A stretch of DNA of 64,000 bases from Leptolyngbya sp. FACHB-60. Its GTDB lineage: Bacteria; Cyanobacteriota; Cyanobacteriia; Phormidesmidales; Phormidesmidaceae. The position numbers were made by a program, and so were the translations under genes. Under the pieces are notes generated by a model, which saw nothing but the letters and a program-made list of their open reading frames with translations, was not told the origin of the DNA and ran no database searches. The stretch spans positions 62,001 to 126,000 of the forward strand of contig NZ_JACJOX010000020.1 in NCBI RefSeq assembly GCF_014695775.1, written 5' to 3'. Below are positions 28,763 through 36,975 of this stretch, piece after piece; positions within the stretch are counted from its first letter, which is position 1; each line of letters opens with the position of its first letter.

Positions 28763-29174
28763 TCCCTGGTACCTGGCGAAAAGGTGAATTGGGTTACATG
28801 GAACACCTGCCCCAAAGAGAGGAACTGGGGGTGAGCAGGCTGCATCGCGGTGGCGAGTTGAGTTGCTCTAGTGCCAGTGATACTGGCGCGGCTTGCTTCC
28901 AATCTATCTGGCTGCTGCGGGGAGAGCCTGAGTAGATCCCCTGGGTGTCCGGATAAAGTTTCAGTAATTCGAGCAGAATTAGGTAATAAAAGTTGCTAAA
29001 AGTACTGAGGTCGTATTTCGCAAATGCGGCTGAATGCCGCTCCAGCGGCATTCAGAACACCATCAAGGGCTAGGCAGAGGCCTATAGAACTTGCAGAAAT
29101 TGTGAAATATCTCTTTCGCTGAGCGGCAATCAAGGGTTAGTGTCTAGCTTATCCACGTCGAGTAGGACAGCACA
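28763..29174. other. ~410-bp divergent intergenic region
   Basis: The spacer lies between the PEP-CTERM gene and the LysR gene. An 85-codon frame on the minus strand (28794-29051) has no recognisable features and is not annotated. Promoters for both flanking genes should lie here. A hairpin-like GCTCCAGCGGCATTC repeat of the preceding GAATGCCGCTCC occurs at 29031-29055. Confidence 0.45.
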
Positions 29175-30128
29175 ATGGCTAAAGCTGACCCCCATCGCCT
29201 GAAGCTCTCTCAATTACGAGCGCTCGTGGCTATTGCCGACCGGGGTTCGTTTAGCGATGCCGCTCTGCACATGGAGCTTTCTCAATCGGCGGTGAGCCAC
29301 GCCATCGCCACTCTGGAAGATGAGCTAGGGGTGTCATTGCTCAGCCGGGGCCGCCAAGGGGCAGTGCTGACGCCGGTGGGTGAACAAATTACTGAGGAAG
29401 CCCGACAGGTGTTGCGATCGCTCTACACCCTATGTAATCGGGCTAACGAAGCGAGGGGGCTGCAAACGGGCGAAGTGCGGATTGCGGCCTTTCGCAGCGT
29501 AGCAACCCATATTTTACCGGAGGTGATCCGCCAGTTTCGGCAACAGTACCCTGGGGTAGCCATCGCCATTGATGAAAAATCCCACTACGAAATGGTGGAA
29601 AGCGATCTGCGCCAGGGGCGGGCCGATGTGGGCTTTACCTATTTGCCCAGCCGCGATGAGTTTGAGCAGTGGGAACTGCTGCGCGATCGCTACATCATCA
29701 TCCTGCCGCCGAGTTCCCCACCGCATTCTCCCCTGCCCCAGCCCTTCACCTGGCAAGACCTAGCGGCTTATCCGCTGATTTTGACCCCCAATGACGATGG
29801 CGATCGCCAGTATCTCGATCGCCTGCTGCATAGCTGGGATCAGCAGTTGCAGCCGGCCTACGCCGTCCGCGAAGACTCCACCATTCTCAGTATGGTGGAG
29901 CGAGGATTGGGAGCCACCATCATGGCATCCCTGGCCGCAGAGCCTATCCCCCCAGGGCTACGGGTAGCGGAGTTGCCCCAACCCCTAGAGCGCGTGATTG
30001 GGGTAATTGTGCTGCGGGATGCGCTCTTGCCTCCGCCGGTCTATGCCTTTTTAGAACGACTCAAGGCGGTTTGGCTCCAGTCCCAAGCGGCCCAGTCTTC
30101 CTCTAACCTGGCCACAGGAAGCCGGTAG
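29175..30128 (+). CDS. LysR family transcriptional regulator
   Basis: This 317-residue protein has an N-terminal winged helix-turn-helix at residues about 8-65 (KLSQLRALVAIADRGSFSDA; LSQSAVSHAIATLEDELGV; LLSRGRQGAVLTPVG). A periplasmic-binding-protein-like effector domain follows (VRIAAFRSVATHILPEVI; EDSTILSMVERGLGATIMAS). The effector and target genes cannot be read. The closest divergent partner is the PEP-CTERM gene, 412 nt away, so that gene is a possible but unproven target. Confidence 0.92.
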   Translation: MAKADPHRLKLSQLRALVAIADRGSFSDAALHMELSQSAVSHAIATLEDELGVSLLSRGRQGAVLTPVGEQITEEARQVLRSLYTLCNRANEARGLQTGEVRIAAFRSVATHILPEVIRQFRQQYPGVAIAIDEKSHYEMVESDLRQGRADVGFTYLPSRDEFEQWELLRDRYIIILPPSSPPHSPLPQPFTWQDLAAYPLILTPNDDGDRQYLDRLLHSWDQQLQPAYAVREDSTILSMVERGLGATIMASLAAEPIPPGLRVAELPQPLERVIGVIVLRDALLPPPVYAFLERLKAVWLQSQAAQSSSNLATGSR

Positions 30129-30148
30129 CCCCTAAAACCCGGCTGCCA

Positions 30149-30176
30149 CAAAAAAGCCTCGGCACTAAGCCGAGGC
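30149..30176 (-). terminator. Terminator on the minus strand, downstream of thrC
   Basis: GCCTCGGC and GCCGAGGC form an 8-bp stem around ACTAA, with a T-run when read leftward (A-run at 30150-30155). It is about 110 nt past the thrC stop and also just after the convergent LysR gene. Confidence 0.85.
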
Positions 30177-30286
30177 AAACAGGTCGTTGTTGCTCTGGAA
30201 TAATGTTGAACGCGGTTCACATTCTCCAGATGGTGACTACAGCAGCACGCCTACCGATTTCGGACGGCAGCAAATATTAGCCAGCG

Positions 30287-31399
30287 TTAGAAGCCCATGG
30301 CCTTGGCTATGGCATCAGGGTCCGGGTTCAGCCCCCCTTTGACCTGGTTGTTGCTGTGGGTGATCGCGGTGTCGGGGTCTTTTAAGCCGTTGCCGGTTAA
30401 CACACAGACAATATCGATCCCAGCGGGCACCTGGTCTTTGACCTTCAGCAACCCGGCTACCGAAGCGGCACTAGCGGGTTCACAGAACACCCCCTCTAAA
30501 GCAAGCAGGCGGTAAGCATCTAGAATTTCTGCATCGGTAACGGCGTTAAACTCACCCTGGCTAGCATCGCGCACGGCTTCGGCTTTAGTCCAACTGGCGG
30601 GGTTGCCAATGCGAATAGCGGTGGCGAGGGTCTGTGGGTCGCGCACAACGTGACCATTGACTAGGGGGGCGGCCCCAGCGGCCTGAAAGCCCATCATGCG
30701 GGGTAGGCGACTGCATTTTCGCTGCTGGTGGTACTCACAAAACCCCATCCAGTAAGCGGTAATGTTGCCTGCATTGCCCACTGGAATGCACAGCCAATCA
30801 GGGGCATCGCCCATAGCGTCAACGATCTCAAAAGCTCCGGTCTTCTGCCCCTCTAGGCGGTAGGGGTTGACTGAGTTCACTAAAGTAATGGGGTAATCCT
30901 TCGCCAATTCCTGCACCATGGCGAGAGCATCGTCAAAGTTGCCGTTGATAGCTAGCACTTCGGCTCCATAGAGCAAGGCCTGGGCTAGCTTACCGAGCGC
31001 CACATAACCATCGGGAATTAGCACAAAGGCTCGCATGCCCCCTCGGCGGGCGTAGGCGGCCGCCGAGGCCGAGGTGTTGCCTGTGCTGGCACAAATCACC
31101 GCTTCGGCTCCGGCCTCTTTGGCCTTGGAGATGGCCATGGTCATGCCCCGATCCTTAAAACTACCGGTGGGGTTGAGGCCGTCATACTTGACCCACACCT
31201 TCACATCTTTACCAATGTGTTGGGCCAAGACTGGCATAGGAATTAACGGGGTGTTGCCCTCGCACAGGGTAACCACCGGGGTCCGGTCGGAGACGGGTAG
31301 GTAGCTTCGATAGGCTTCAATCAGCCCTGGCCAGGGCTGGAGCCCGGCGGCGAAAGAGCGGGAAACGGCGGTGGCGGCAGGGTTTACGCTTAGGGTCAC
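30287..31399 (-). CDS. thrC: Threonine synthase
   Basis: This 370-residue PLP enzyme makes threonine from O-phosphohomoserine. The PLP Lys lies in [18 protein letters not shown]. The phosphate-binding [18 protein letters not shown] and the [19 protein letters not shown] segment are typical of the short class. It starts at GTG (CAC at 31397-31399). It is a single gene with a downstream terminator at 30149. Confidence 0.96.
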   Translation of the reverse strand: MTLSVNPAATAVSRSFAAGLQPWPGLIEAYRSYLPVSDRTPVVTLCEGNTPLIPMPVLAQHIGKDVKVWVKYDGLNPTGSFKDRGMTMAISKAKEAGAEAVICASTGNTSASAAAYARRGGMRAFVLIPDGYVALGKLAQALLYGAEVLAINGNFDDALAMVQELAKDYPITLVNSVNPYRLEGQKTGAFEIVDAMGDAPDWLCIPVGNAGNITAYWMGFCEYHQQRKCSRLPRMMGFQAAGAAPLVNGHVVRDPQTLATAIRIGNPASWTKAEAVRDASQGEFNAVTDAEILDAYRLLALEGVFCEPASAASVAGLLKVKDQVPAGIDIVCVLTGNGLKDPDTAITHSNNQVKGGLNPDPDAIAKAMGF

Positions 31400-31688
31400 G
31401 GTAGGTTGGCAGGTAGGATGGAAGGCTAAAAGTGATGAGCGAGACCTAGCTCAAGACTCAGTCTTTGTCTTTTAGTTTACCGTGAGCCTTGACCTCAACC
31501 GATCAAGCGCTGTGTTTTTAGCACGGACGAGGCTAAGATTTCGGTCTTGAGGAGGATCTCCCAATTTACAAACTGCACCAGATCGGCTCTGCCGTTTGCG
31601 AGCGCCTGACTTAAGATTGATTGCTGGACAGGATGGTTAAAATGTCTTAACTTTCTGACTGAGTACAATTCTCTACCCAACTTCGCCC

Positions 31689-31940
31689 ATGAACGCCTCC
31701 GTAGACCGCGCTAACGTTCAGGCAACGGTTCTATCCAATGGATCGGCCCCGGAACTAGCGGCAGCCCCCGCCGCCGATAAAATTTGCTGGCTCGAGGTGC
31801 GCCAGGCTCCCTACCATCCCAGTCAGCAGGTGGAGCTGCTGCACTTGCAGGCCGAGGCCGAGGCTTTACTGTTGCAGTTGCAGGCTAAGCATCAGCGGCG
31901 ACAGAGCAATCCTGACAGTGTTGTAGCACCGTCTGTCTAG
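31689..31940 (+). CDS. Small conserved cyanobacterial protein, function unknown
   Basis: This 83-residue protein has an Ala-rich start. The core CWLEVRQAPYHPSQQVELLH followed by a Leu/Gln-rich helix (LQAEAEALLLQLQAK) looks like a short coiled-coil module seen in small cyanobacterial proteins. No signal peptide or enzyme motif is present. It lies 108 nt before the gene at 32049 on the same strand, and both could be cotranscribed. Confidence 0.65.
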   Translation: MNASVDRANVQATVLSNGSAPELAAAPAADKICWLEVRQAPYHPSQQVELLHLQAEAEALLLQLQAKHQRRQSNPDSVVAPSV

Positions 31941-32048
31941 ATATTAATGACGCTGTAACCGGCGATCGCCACTCCTAACCCTAGCGAAAATGCGCCACTT
32001 CCTGAAGAATTCGCTATGGTTAGGGGGATTTTGTGGGGAGATGCTGCG

Positions 32049-32915
32049 ATGACCTACTCTGTGAAGCCGAGGCAAGCTGGAGAGCCCAAGCTAAAAAGCC
32101 TAGCCAACCGAAAGCTGTACTCTGCGATCGCAGGGGGCCTGCTGCTGGCGATCGCGGCCGGGGCCACTATACGATTCACCACAGCCGACTCCCGCAGCAA
32201 CGAGGTCGCTGAAGTCACTCCAGTTAACGACGCGGTCGTCCCTGACCAAACCGCCGATGGCGCGCTGACCCCTGCTGGAGAAGCGGCTACTCCCTTTCAA
32301 TCAAAACCTTTCTATGCGGCATCGGCACCGCTACGGCTGGCCGACCCAAGCCTGCTGCGCTCTACCTCTCCCCAGGCTCGGGTAGAGGCGATCTCCGCCG
32401 GTCGTTCTGACCCGTTTGCCTCGGTAGTGCTGCCAGGCCCCAAAGTATCTCGTCCCAGCCGGGCAGCCGCCGCGTCGACACCAGCGCCTGCTGCAACCCC
32501 AGGTCAGGCGCTGCCAACGGTGCCAGCGTCGGCGACCCAGAGCTTGCCCCCGCTGCCCCAAGTGGCGACCCAGACTGTGGCCTTGCCTAACCTACCGGCT
32601 CCCTTCCTGCCCGGTAGCGTGCCGCCTATCCCCACGGACCTCGCTGTTGCACCCACCGGCAGCCCAGCTTTTCAGAACCTGGTTGATCAGGTTGTGGTTA
32701 GCGGCGTAGTTCAGGTAGGCAGCGGCATCAGCGTGATTATCACTGAGCCCGGTAGCACCGTTAGCCGTCGCGTTGCCCAGGGCGACATGCTGGCGGGCGG
32801 CCGCATCAAACTTAAGTCGGTGGATATGTCTGGGCAAGAGCCCATGGTAGTGCTGACCTACGACGGTAGAGACTACACTCGCACTGTCGGGGCTCCCATG
32901 GTGAGTGCCCTCTAG
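32049..32915 (+). CDS. Membrane-anchored periplasmic protein with PilP/GspC-like C-terminus
   Basis: The protein has about 288 residues. The start at 32049 is chosen because GGGGAG lies eight bases upstream; an ATG at 32016 is possible. A basic N-terminus and one membrane helix (YSAIAGGLLLAIAAGATI) are followed by a long Pro/Ala/Ser-rich linker. The C-terminal beta domain is VVVSGVVQVGSGISVIITEP followed by RRVAQGDMLAGGRIKLKSVD. That domain resembles the homology region of PilP/GspC pilus or secretion clamp proteins, which is an inference from pattern only. No other pilus gene is nearby. Confidence 0.68.
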   Translation: MTYSVKPRQAGEPKLKSLANRKLYSAIAGGLLLAIAAGATIRFTTADSRSNEVAEVTPVNDAVVPDQTADGALTPAGEAATPFQSKPFYAASAPLRLADPSLLRSTSPQARVEAISAGRSDPFASVVLPGPKVSRPSRAAAASTPAPAATPGQALPTVPASATQSLPPLPQVATQTVALPNLPAPFLPGSVPPIPTDLAVAPTGSPAFQNLVDQVVVSGVVQVGSGISVIITEPGSTVSRRVAQGDMLAGGRIKLKSVDMSGQEPMVVLTYDGRDYTRTVGAPMVSAL

Positions 32916-33121
32916 CTATTTGGCACTCCTGACTATAGCTTCCCGGCCGTAGCTGCTGATGCTGGCAAAGCAAAGTTTTGCTTAAGTTTGGCGGCTCATT
33001 TAATTCAGGATTGATATACCAGAGGGGTTAGCCAGGTGGCTAGGAGCCGATAGCGCTGAGTCAATTGGTTGACGGCGCTGATACCCTAGCGGTTAGTCGA
33101 TCGGCTTAGGGGGAGTTGCTC

Positions 33122-33643
33122 ATGGGCGGTAGTCACACATCTTTTAGTCAAAAAGGCGCGCCGCGATCGCTGGAGCTTGAAGGCGACAACGCCTACGAAT
33201 GCCCAGTATGTCGCCATGGGCAAATTCAACCGATGGCGCTGATGGATGCCTACGCCTGTAGCTTTTGCCGACACATTTTTGAGGCCAACCTCGACCAGCA
33301 AACGGTGCATGTGGTAGACAGCGTGCAGCCCATGGGCTGGCGCTGGCAGGGCTGGCGCTGGCAACCGCTTTACCAAAGCCGGGGAGACATTACTCTGATC
33401 CTTTGGCTGGTGGGGTTGGCCCTGGTCATTCTCCCAGCGGGTCTAGTTGCCCTGGGGGGCTACGTGTTTCCGCCACTAGAGGGTACGGCGGGAGTGAACT
33501 GGTCTCTGGTTTGGGCGATCGGCACATTAGCCGCCCATAGCGCCATGGTAGGCTGGCTCATCGCTGAACATTACCAATTTCCGCTCTATGTAATGGCTAA
33601 AATTCGGTTGCAACGATTGCTAGAACGCCTACAGGTTAACTGA
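33122..33643 (+). CDS. Zinc-ribbon membrane protein, function unknown
   Basis: The protein has about 173 residues from the ATG at 33122, seven bases after GGGGGAG. Residues about 27-55 hold a zinc-ribbon (YECPVCRHGQI and YACSFCRHIF, two CxxC pairs). A tandem W-R-W-Q unit (WRWQGWRWQ, a 15-nt DNA repeat near 33340-33366) precedes two membrane helices (LILWLVGLALVILPAGLVAL; LVWAIGTLAAHSAMVGWLI). The layout suggests a membrane protein with a cytosolic metal-binding head. I recall similar cyanobacterial hypotheticals but no function. Confidence 0.7.
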   Translation: MGGSHTSFSQKGAPRSLELEGDNAYECPVCRHGQIQPMALMDAYACSFCRHIFEANLDQQTVHVVDSVQPMGWRWQGWRWQPLYQSRGDITLILWLVGLALVILPAGLVALGGYVFPPLEGTAGVNWSLVWAIGTLAAHSAMVGWLIAEHYQFPLYVMAKIRLQRLLERLQVN

Positions 33644-33673
33644 CCCAGCTAGCCAGCAAGACAGTTCTCATTT

Positions 33674-34615
33674 CTATTGGCAGTCGGTCGATGAAAACCA
33701 AACAAGGGGGATATCGGCATCACTGCGCCAGCGAACCCAGCCCTCTGAAATGCTAGAGCCGGGCAATGGGGCACATCCTTGGGCCGGTTGAGTGACCCGC
33801 ACCCGCAGCCAGTCGCCTTCGAGGTCGAGAGGTTGAATAATGCTGTTAGACCCCACTAGAGCCTGGAGCGGGGCAGTACCGCTGGGAGCCAAGCGCATGG
33901 GTTGGGCCAAACCAGGGCGTCGAAACGCAAGGCGTGAGGCAGCTTGCATCGATGACTCCCAAGTTTCAACAGTGAGAGATCGGTTACCTATCTCTAGGTG
34001 GGAGGTGTGGGCCCAGGCGGCTCCGGCGGGCGTATATTGAAAACGAAACCAGCCATCAGGGCGAATCTCTAAAACCGGAAAGGTATAAATCTGCTGCTCA
34101 GTTTGCACCATGGAGAAAGCAGCATCGCGGCCAATGGCTAGGGGGGCCGCGCCGTTGGGCACTAGCCAGCCGTTGATCAGCCATCCCCAGGGGGCACTGT
34201 CTGGGTTGGGGTAAATGGGGAGGGCTACATCTCGAAGCCAGCTAGCACCCTCTCGGGTGCCCATGGCATTGGTTGAGAGCAGGTTGACGGGGCGCAGATG
34301 CCCCACCCCAATGTTGTCGTTGGGGGCTGGAGTAAGGCCGATAATGCCCGTTGCGTCTGGACTGATAGGTTCGGGAGGAGGCGTTGGCAAGGGCGGCGGG
34401 CTGGGAATCACAGCGTCTTGCTTACCCTGAGTGTCTTGGGTGACAGAGAGCGATTCTGGTGCCGCCCAGAGGGAAGTGGCTGTACTTGCTCCGAATGTGG
34501 TGGCTAAGAACCCGATCGCAAAGGTGAGCAACCGGTTTAAACGGCCGAGTCTATTTTGTTCTGAAGTATGGCCCAAGGGGCGTGGCGACTGAGACAAGAG
34601 GGGACGCATAGCCAT
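33674..34615 (-). CDS. Secreted SH3-like protein, function unknown
   Basis: This 313-residue protein has an N-terminal signal or anchor (LLTFAIGFLATTFGASTATS), a Pro-rich linker (SPPPLPTPPPEPISP), then beta-rich regions. The segments LPIYPNPDSAPWGWLINGWL and QPLDLEGDWLRVRVTQP with EGWVRWRSD look like bacterial SH3-type repeats, which bind cell-wall peptides in other proteins. Two Cys near the C-terminus could form a disulfide. It is convergent with the zinc-ribbon gene. The function is unknown. Confidence 0.65.
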   Translation of the reverse strand: MAMRPLLSQSPRPLGHTSEQNRLGRLNRLLTFAIGFLATTFGASTATSLWAAPESLSVTQDTQGKQDAVIPSPPPLPTPPPEPISPDATGIIGLTPAPNDNIGVGHLRPVNLLSTNAMGTREGASWLRDVALPIYPNPDSAPWGWLINGWLVPNGAAPLAIGRDAAFSMVQTEQQIYTFPVLEIRPDGWFRFQYTPAGAAWAHTSHLEIGNRSLTVETWESSMQAASRLAFRRPGLAQPMRLAPSGTAPLQALVGSNSIIQPLDLEGDWLRVRVTQPAQGCAPLPGSSISEGWVRWRSDADIPLVWFSSTDCQ

Positions 34616-34670
34616 GACAACTGGGAACGGGTAAATGTCAGAACTTGGTGCAGTACGATTGCGATCGCAG

Positions 34671-34696
34671 TTCGGATGTCCTATTCGGATGTCCTA
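34671..34696. repeat. Perfect 13-bp tandem duplication upstream of the SH3-like gene
   Basis: TTCGGATGTCCTA occurs twice head to tail directly after a HIP1 octamer, 56 nt upstream of the start codon of the leftward gene. Confidence 0.9.
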
Positions 34697-34868
34697 GGCC
34701 GACTCGATTCTGGTTTAGTCAACTTACTGTGAGCCGCTTGTCAGGCTCGCTTGACTAACACTTAACTCCATTGTGACCAATGTAACACCATTGCCCATAA
34801 AACATTCCGTATCTGTCATTGCTGCTAACGCCGACTCACTCAACCCCACTACCCAACCCATCGGCTGG

Positions 34869-35846
34869 CTAAACCGACCGGCTCCTGAGCACCGTTAATA
34901 ACTTAAGAAAGTGCTCAGGCAGGGGGGCGATCGCCACCACCGTCTCCCCCGTCGCTGGATGGCGCAACTCTAGCCGCTCGGCATGGAGCGCCTGACCGGG
35001 CAAATTCACCCCTACATCGCGCCCTGTGCCGTAGGTGGGATCACCAACAATAGGATGGCCCATGTGGGTACTGTGGACCCGAATCTGGTGGGTGCGCCCA
35101 GTTTCTAGGCGAAAGCGCAGCAGCGAGAAGTTGCCCAGGCGTTCTTCTATCTGCCAGTGGGTAACGGCGGTGCGGCCTTTTTCTAAAGGAACGACGGCAT
35201 TCTTTTTGCGATCGGCGGGGTGACGGCCTAGGGGCGCGTCAACGGTACCGGAGTTACTTTTGGGCGCGCCGTAGACTAGGCCTAGATATTCGCGGCGGGC
35301 AGTTTTGGCCTTCATCTGGGCTTGCAGATCGCTGTGGGCCAGGTCGGTTTTGGCGACGACGATCGCCCCAGTGGTGTTTTTGTCGAGCCGGTGCACAATG
35401 CCCGGGCGCTGCACGCCGCCAATGCCCAGCAGTTGGTCACCACAGTGAGCCAGTACGGCATTGACCAGGGTGCCGCTCATGTTGCCCGGGGCGGGATGCA
35501 CCACCAATCCAGCGGGCTTGTTGAGAATAATCAAATGCTCGTCTTCGTAAAGAATATCGAGGGGAATGGCCTCAGCAGCTAGCTCCAGCGGGCGGGGCTC
35601 AGGAATGGTGAGGCGAATGCGATCGCCCACCTGCACCGCCTCTTTTTTGTTGGTGCAGAGCTGCCCGTTGAGCTGCACATATTCCCAATCGATCAGCTTT
35701 TGGATGCGGTTGCGGGAAAGTTCGTTCACGTTGGCGGTCAGCCAGCGATCGAGCCGTTCGGGGTCGGGGACAGTGACGGTGAGTTCGAGGGTTTGGTCGG
35801 CGATGGCTGAGGGACTGAGCGCGGTAGGAGTTCTATAATCCATCAT
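34869..35846 (-). CDS. RluA-family 23S rRNA pseudouridine synthase
   Basis: This 325-residue RluD/RluA-type enzyme isomerises uridine to pseudouridine in rRNA. An N-terminal S4 RNA-binding domain (RLDRWLTANVNELSRNRIQKL) precedes the catalytic domain, whose Asp lies in PGIVHRLDKNTTGAIVVAKT. The motif GRTHQIRVHSTHMGHPIVGD is also present. It is full length. It is divergent from the VOC gene, with start codons 27 nt apart, so the promoters must overlap the coding ends. Confidence 0.93.
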   Translation of the reverse strand: MMDYRTPTALSPSAIADQTLELTVTVPDPERLDRWLTANVNELSRNRIQKLIDWEYVQLNGQLCTNKKEAVQVGDRIRLTIPEPRPLELAAEAIPLDILYEDEHLIILNKPAGLVVHPAPGNMSGTLVNAVLAHCGDQLLGIGGVQRPGIVHRLDKNTTGAIVVAKTDLAHSDLQAQMKAKTARREYLGLVYGAPKSNSGTVDAPLGRHPADRKKNAVVPLEKGRTAVTHWQIEERLGNFSLLRFRLETGRTHQIRVHSTHMGHPIVGDPTYGTGRDVGVNLPGQALHAERLELRHPATGETVVAIAPLPEHFLKLLTVLRSRSV

Positions 35847-35873
35847 AATTCGCTCTTTTCTTGGACACGTTCT

Positions 35874-36338
35874 ATGAGCACCAGCCCTGCAACGTTAACC
35901 GCCCTGCTACCCGGTCAACTGCGCCGCATCCACCACCTGGCGTTGAACGTGAAGGATATGAATGCTTCGCGGCGCTTCTACGGCGGATTGCTGGGCCTCA
36001 AGGAGTTAACCGGGGATGAGGTAGATGACACGCTTAAGGAACTGGTAGCCACGGGCAAGGTTGCTAACTTTGTCACCCCTGATGGCCTAATTCTCGATTT
36101 GTTTGGTGCCCCCGATCTAGAACCACCCGATCCCGATCCCGAAAAATCCTTTACCCGCGCTTACCATCTGGCCTTTGATATTGACCCCACGCAGTTCGAG
36201 CAGGCCTTGGCAGTACTAGAGGTGAATGGGGTAGCGATCGCCCACGGCCCTGTCACCCGACCCACCGGGCGCGGCGTCTACTTTTATGACCCTGACGGCT
36301 TTATGGTAGAAATTCGCTGCGACCCAGTTGAGACTTAA
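35874..36338 (+). CDS. VOC family protein (glyoxalase/dioxygenase fold)
   Basis: This 154-residue protein has paired beta-alpha-beta-beta-beta units. The first unit is IHHLALNVKDMNASRRFYGG with a likely metal His, the second YHLAFDIDPTQFEQALAVL, and the end GVYFYDPDGFMVEIRCDP supplies the usual Glu ligand. The substrate is not predictable; it may be an isomerase, lyase or resistance protein. It starts 27 nt from the divergent RluA-family gene. Confidence 0.9.
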   Translation: MSTSPATLTALLPGQLRRIHHLALNVKDMNASRRFYGGLLGLKELTGDEVDDTLKELVATGKVANFVTPDGLILDLFGAPDLEPPDPDPEKSFTRAYHLAFDIDPTQFEQALAVLEVNGVAIAHGPVTRPTGRGVYFYDPDGFMVEIRCDPVET

Positions 36339-36503
36339 AGCATGACACTATCGAAGAAAGAGAGCCTTGTAGAGCAGCTCAATCGCCAGGGTTGAGCACG
36401 GCTAGAGGAGTTCTTGAGTCAGGCTAAAGGGTTGCTATGATTAAGCGGTCAGGATTGGAGTTCGCTTAACTCATCTCTTCCAGTAACGCCTGAAGGACAT
36501 TCC

Positions 36504-36914
36504 ATGCGATTTAAGGCTCGATCTGACAAGCGTGATTTGCCCGAGATCAACCTCGTGCCCATGATGGACGTCTTAATGACGATCCTGGTATTTTTCATCA
36601 TTATTTCGATGACGGCTGAGTTTAATCAGCAAGCAGTCGATATTCAATTGCCCTCAACCGAATCGGGCAGTAGTGACGTTGATCAACCCGACCCGCTCAT
36701 CGTTGAGTTAGATCAACAAGAGCAGCTTTACTTGGCAGGGCAGCCCGTTGATCCAGCCACGATGGCGCAGCAAATTCAGCAGTATCTCGCTGAAGATCCG
36801 AAGGGCGTTATTGTCTTAAAAGCTGATTATCAGCTGAGCTATCAGCAAATTGTCGAAGTGCTGGGGCCAATGCGAGAGGTTGGCGGTGCCCAGGTTTCTC
36901 TAGCGATTGAATAA
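36504..36914 (+). CDS. ExbD/TolR family proton-channel subunit (orphan)
   Basis: This 136-residue protein has a single membrane helix near residue 20 (INLVPMMDVLMTILVFFIII) containing the conserved membrane Asp, followed by a periplasmic domain with the GVIVLKADYQLSYQQIVEVL segment. ExbD/TolR works with ExbB/TolQ to use proton motive force. No ExbB is beside it. The upstream 165 nt contain only a degenerate mini-frame (36342-36395) that stops after 17 codons. Confidence 0.92.
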   Translation: MRFKARSDKRDLPEINLVPMMDVLMTILVFFIIISMTAEFNQQAVDIQLPSTESGSSDVDQPDPLIVELDQQEQLYLAGQPVDPATMAQQIQQYLAEDPKGVIVLKADYQLSYQQIVEVLGPMREVGGAQVSLAIE

Positions 36915-36927
36915 CGAACCAGCAAAA

Positions 36928-36968
36928 AACATCGTCCCCCAGTGAGTCACTCACTGGGGGACGATGTT
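36928..36968 (-). terminator. Bidirectional-looking stem-loop between exbD and dxs
   Basis: A 19-bp stem, AACATCGTCCCCCAGTGAG with its complement, surrounds TCA. A-rich sequence on the left gives a T-run when read leftward. It starts eight bases past the dxs stop codon. Confidence 0.9.
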
Positions 36969-36975
36969 GAGCAGA

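Noticed and set aside
28794..29051. 85-codon frame in the divergent PEP-CTERM/LysR spacer
   Set aside because: No clear start signal or conserved segment; more likely promoter DNA.
31495..31680. 61-codon leftward frame upstream of the 31689 gene
   Set aside because: Likely covers the promoter of the rightward gene; no family features.
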